Shown piece by piece: positions 63,788 through 64,000 of a DNA stretch of 64,000 bases. Position numbers and translations under genes: made by a program. Each line of letters begins with the position of its first letter. The stretch's first letter is position 1. This stretch comes from Longimicrobium terrae (GTDB lineage: Bacteria; Gemmatimonadota; Gemmatimonadetes; Longimicrobiales; Longimicrobiaceae). The notes beneath the pieces were generated by a model that did not search any database, had not been told where the DNA came from, and worked only from the letters and a program-made list of their open reading frames with translations. Where the stretch lies: positions 1 through 64,000 of the forward strand of contig NZ_JACHIA010000025.1 of assembly GCF_014202995.1 (NCBI RefSeq), read 5' to 3'.

Positions 63788-64000
63788 GTGCTGACTCTCG
63801 CGGCTCCCGGATTCCTTCTCGCCGGCCTGCTGGCCACGCTGGTGCCGCTCGCGCTGCACCTTATCCGCCGCCGTCCGCCCATGCGCGCCGCGCTGCCGAC
63901 CGCGCGCTTTCTGTCGGAAGACCCGCGCAACGCCATCCGCGTCAGCCGCCCGACGGACGTTCCGCTCCTCCTGCTGCGCATGCTCCTCCTCGCGCTGCTG
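63788..64000 (+). CDS. BatA-like membrane protein, N-terminal part
   Basis: The first 71 codons of a gene cut by the window end. GTG starts the sequence LTLAAPGFLLAGLLATLVPL, a membrane helix, then HLIRRRPPMRAALPTARFLS and a second helix (PLLLLRMLLLALL). This is the N-terminal pattern of the aerotolerance (BatA) family, which follows DUF58 genes in MoxR operons. The overall length is unknown. Confidence 0.75.
   Translation, partial: MLTLAAPGFLLAGLLATLVPLALHLIRRRPPMRAALPTARFLSEDPRNAIRVSRPTDVPLLLLRMLLLALL

Overview
This is chromosomal DNA from a very G+C-rich bacterium. Ordinary stretches are about 70% G+C; bases 27181-27240, for example, contain 43 G/C of 60. The mix of genes suggests a member of Gemmatimonadota close to Longimicrobium. 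It includes many Sec-exported lipoproteins, six-bladed beta-propellers, a Big2/PPC lipoprotein, FG-GAP plus fibronectin-III lipoproteins, a DUF885 peptidase, YtxJ, CsbD, and MoxR-DUF58-BatA. The taxon is inferred from gene content only. I saw no rRNA, tRNA or CRISPR array.

Layout. 1-631: 3' end of a frameshifted IS4-type transposase. 776-9341 (minus strand): an oxidase cluster with a laccase-like multicopper oxidase lipoprotein, a tyrosinase-like type-3 copper protein, a LodA/GoxA-like cysteine tryptophylquinone (CTQ) oxidase, a small unknown protein and a LodB-like flavoprotein. The last three genes are joined by stop/start overlaps. 9796-14417: exported proteins, a frameshifted NmrA-like reductase and an SGNH hydrolase lipoprotein. 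14601-15911: a TIR-domain gene of visibly lower G+C. 16007-20903: a two-gene ABC transporter and an XPB-type helicase with a large partner. 21338-30375: small, mostly unrelated genes, including an Imm7-like immunity protein, a DUF2314-ankyrin protein, an AraC regulator and an exported methyltransferase-like protein.

30400-40870 is the accessory core. It starts with an A+T-richer metallophosphoesterase lipoprotein, a DUF1275 membrane protein and a small XRE-type regulator with a nested inverted-repeat operator. Next is an ietAS-type antiphage pair (AAA+ ATPase plus subtilisin-like protease, the protease frameshifted). Then comes an overlapping pair on the minus strand, an OLD-like AAA ATPase and a small PD-(D/E)XK-like nuclease, which looks like a defence module I cannot assign to a named system. 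The last pair is DUF2752/TM2. Three copies of an 82-base stretch of the carB leader follow these modules at 37669, 39642 and 40766. The first copy still carries about 40 degenerate codons of carB. The last copy is the true leader of intact carB (40871-44110). The carB leader therefore looks like a junction at which modules have accumulated.

44325-49042 holds housekeeping and small stress genes. 49553-56655 holds three tandem paralogous FG-GAP/FN3 lipoprotein genes, each with its own conserved promoter dyad and terminator. 56728-60999 has a hydrolase, propeller and small lipoproteins and an amino-acid permease. The window ends in a MoxR-DUF58-BatA operon, whose moxR seems to start at CTG.

Four genes are broken by a single-base indel (about 455, 13167, 35914 and 45295). 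Either the assembly has residual indel errors or these genes are really decaying. Raw reads would settle it.
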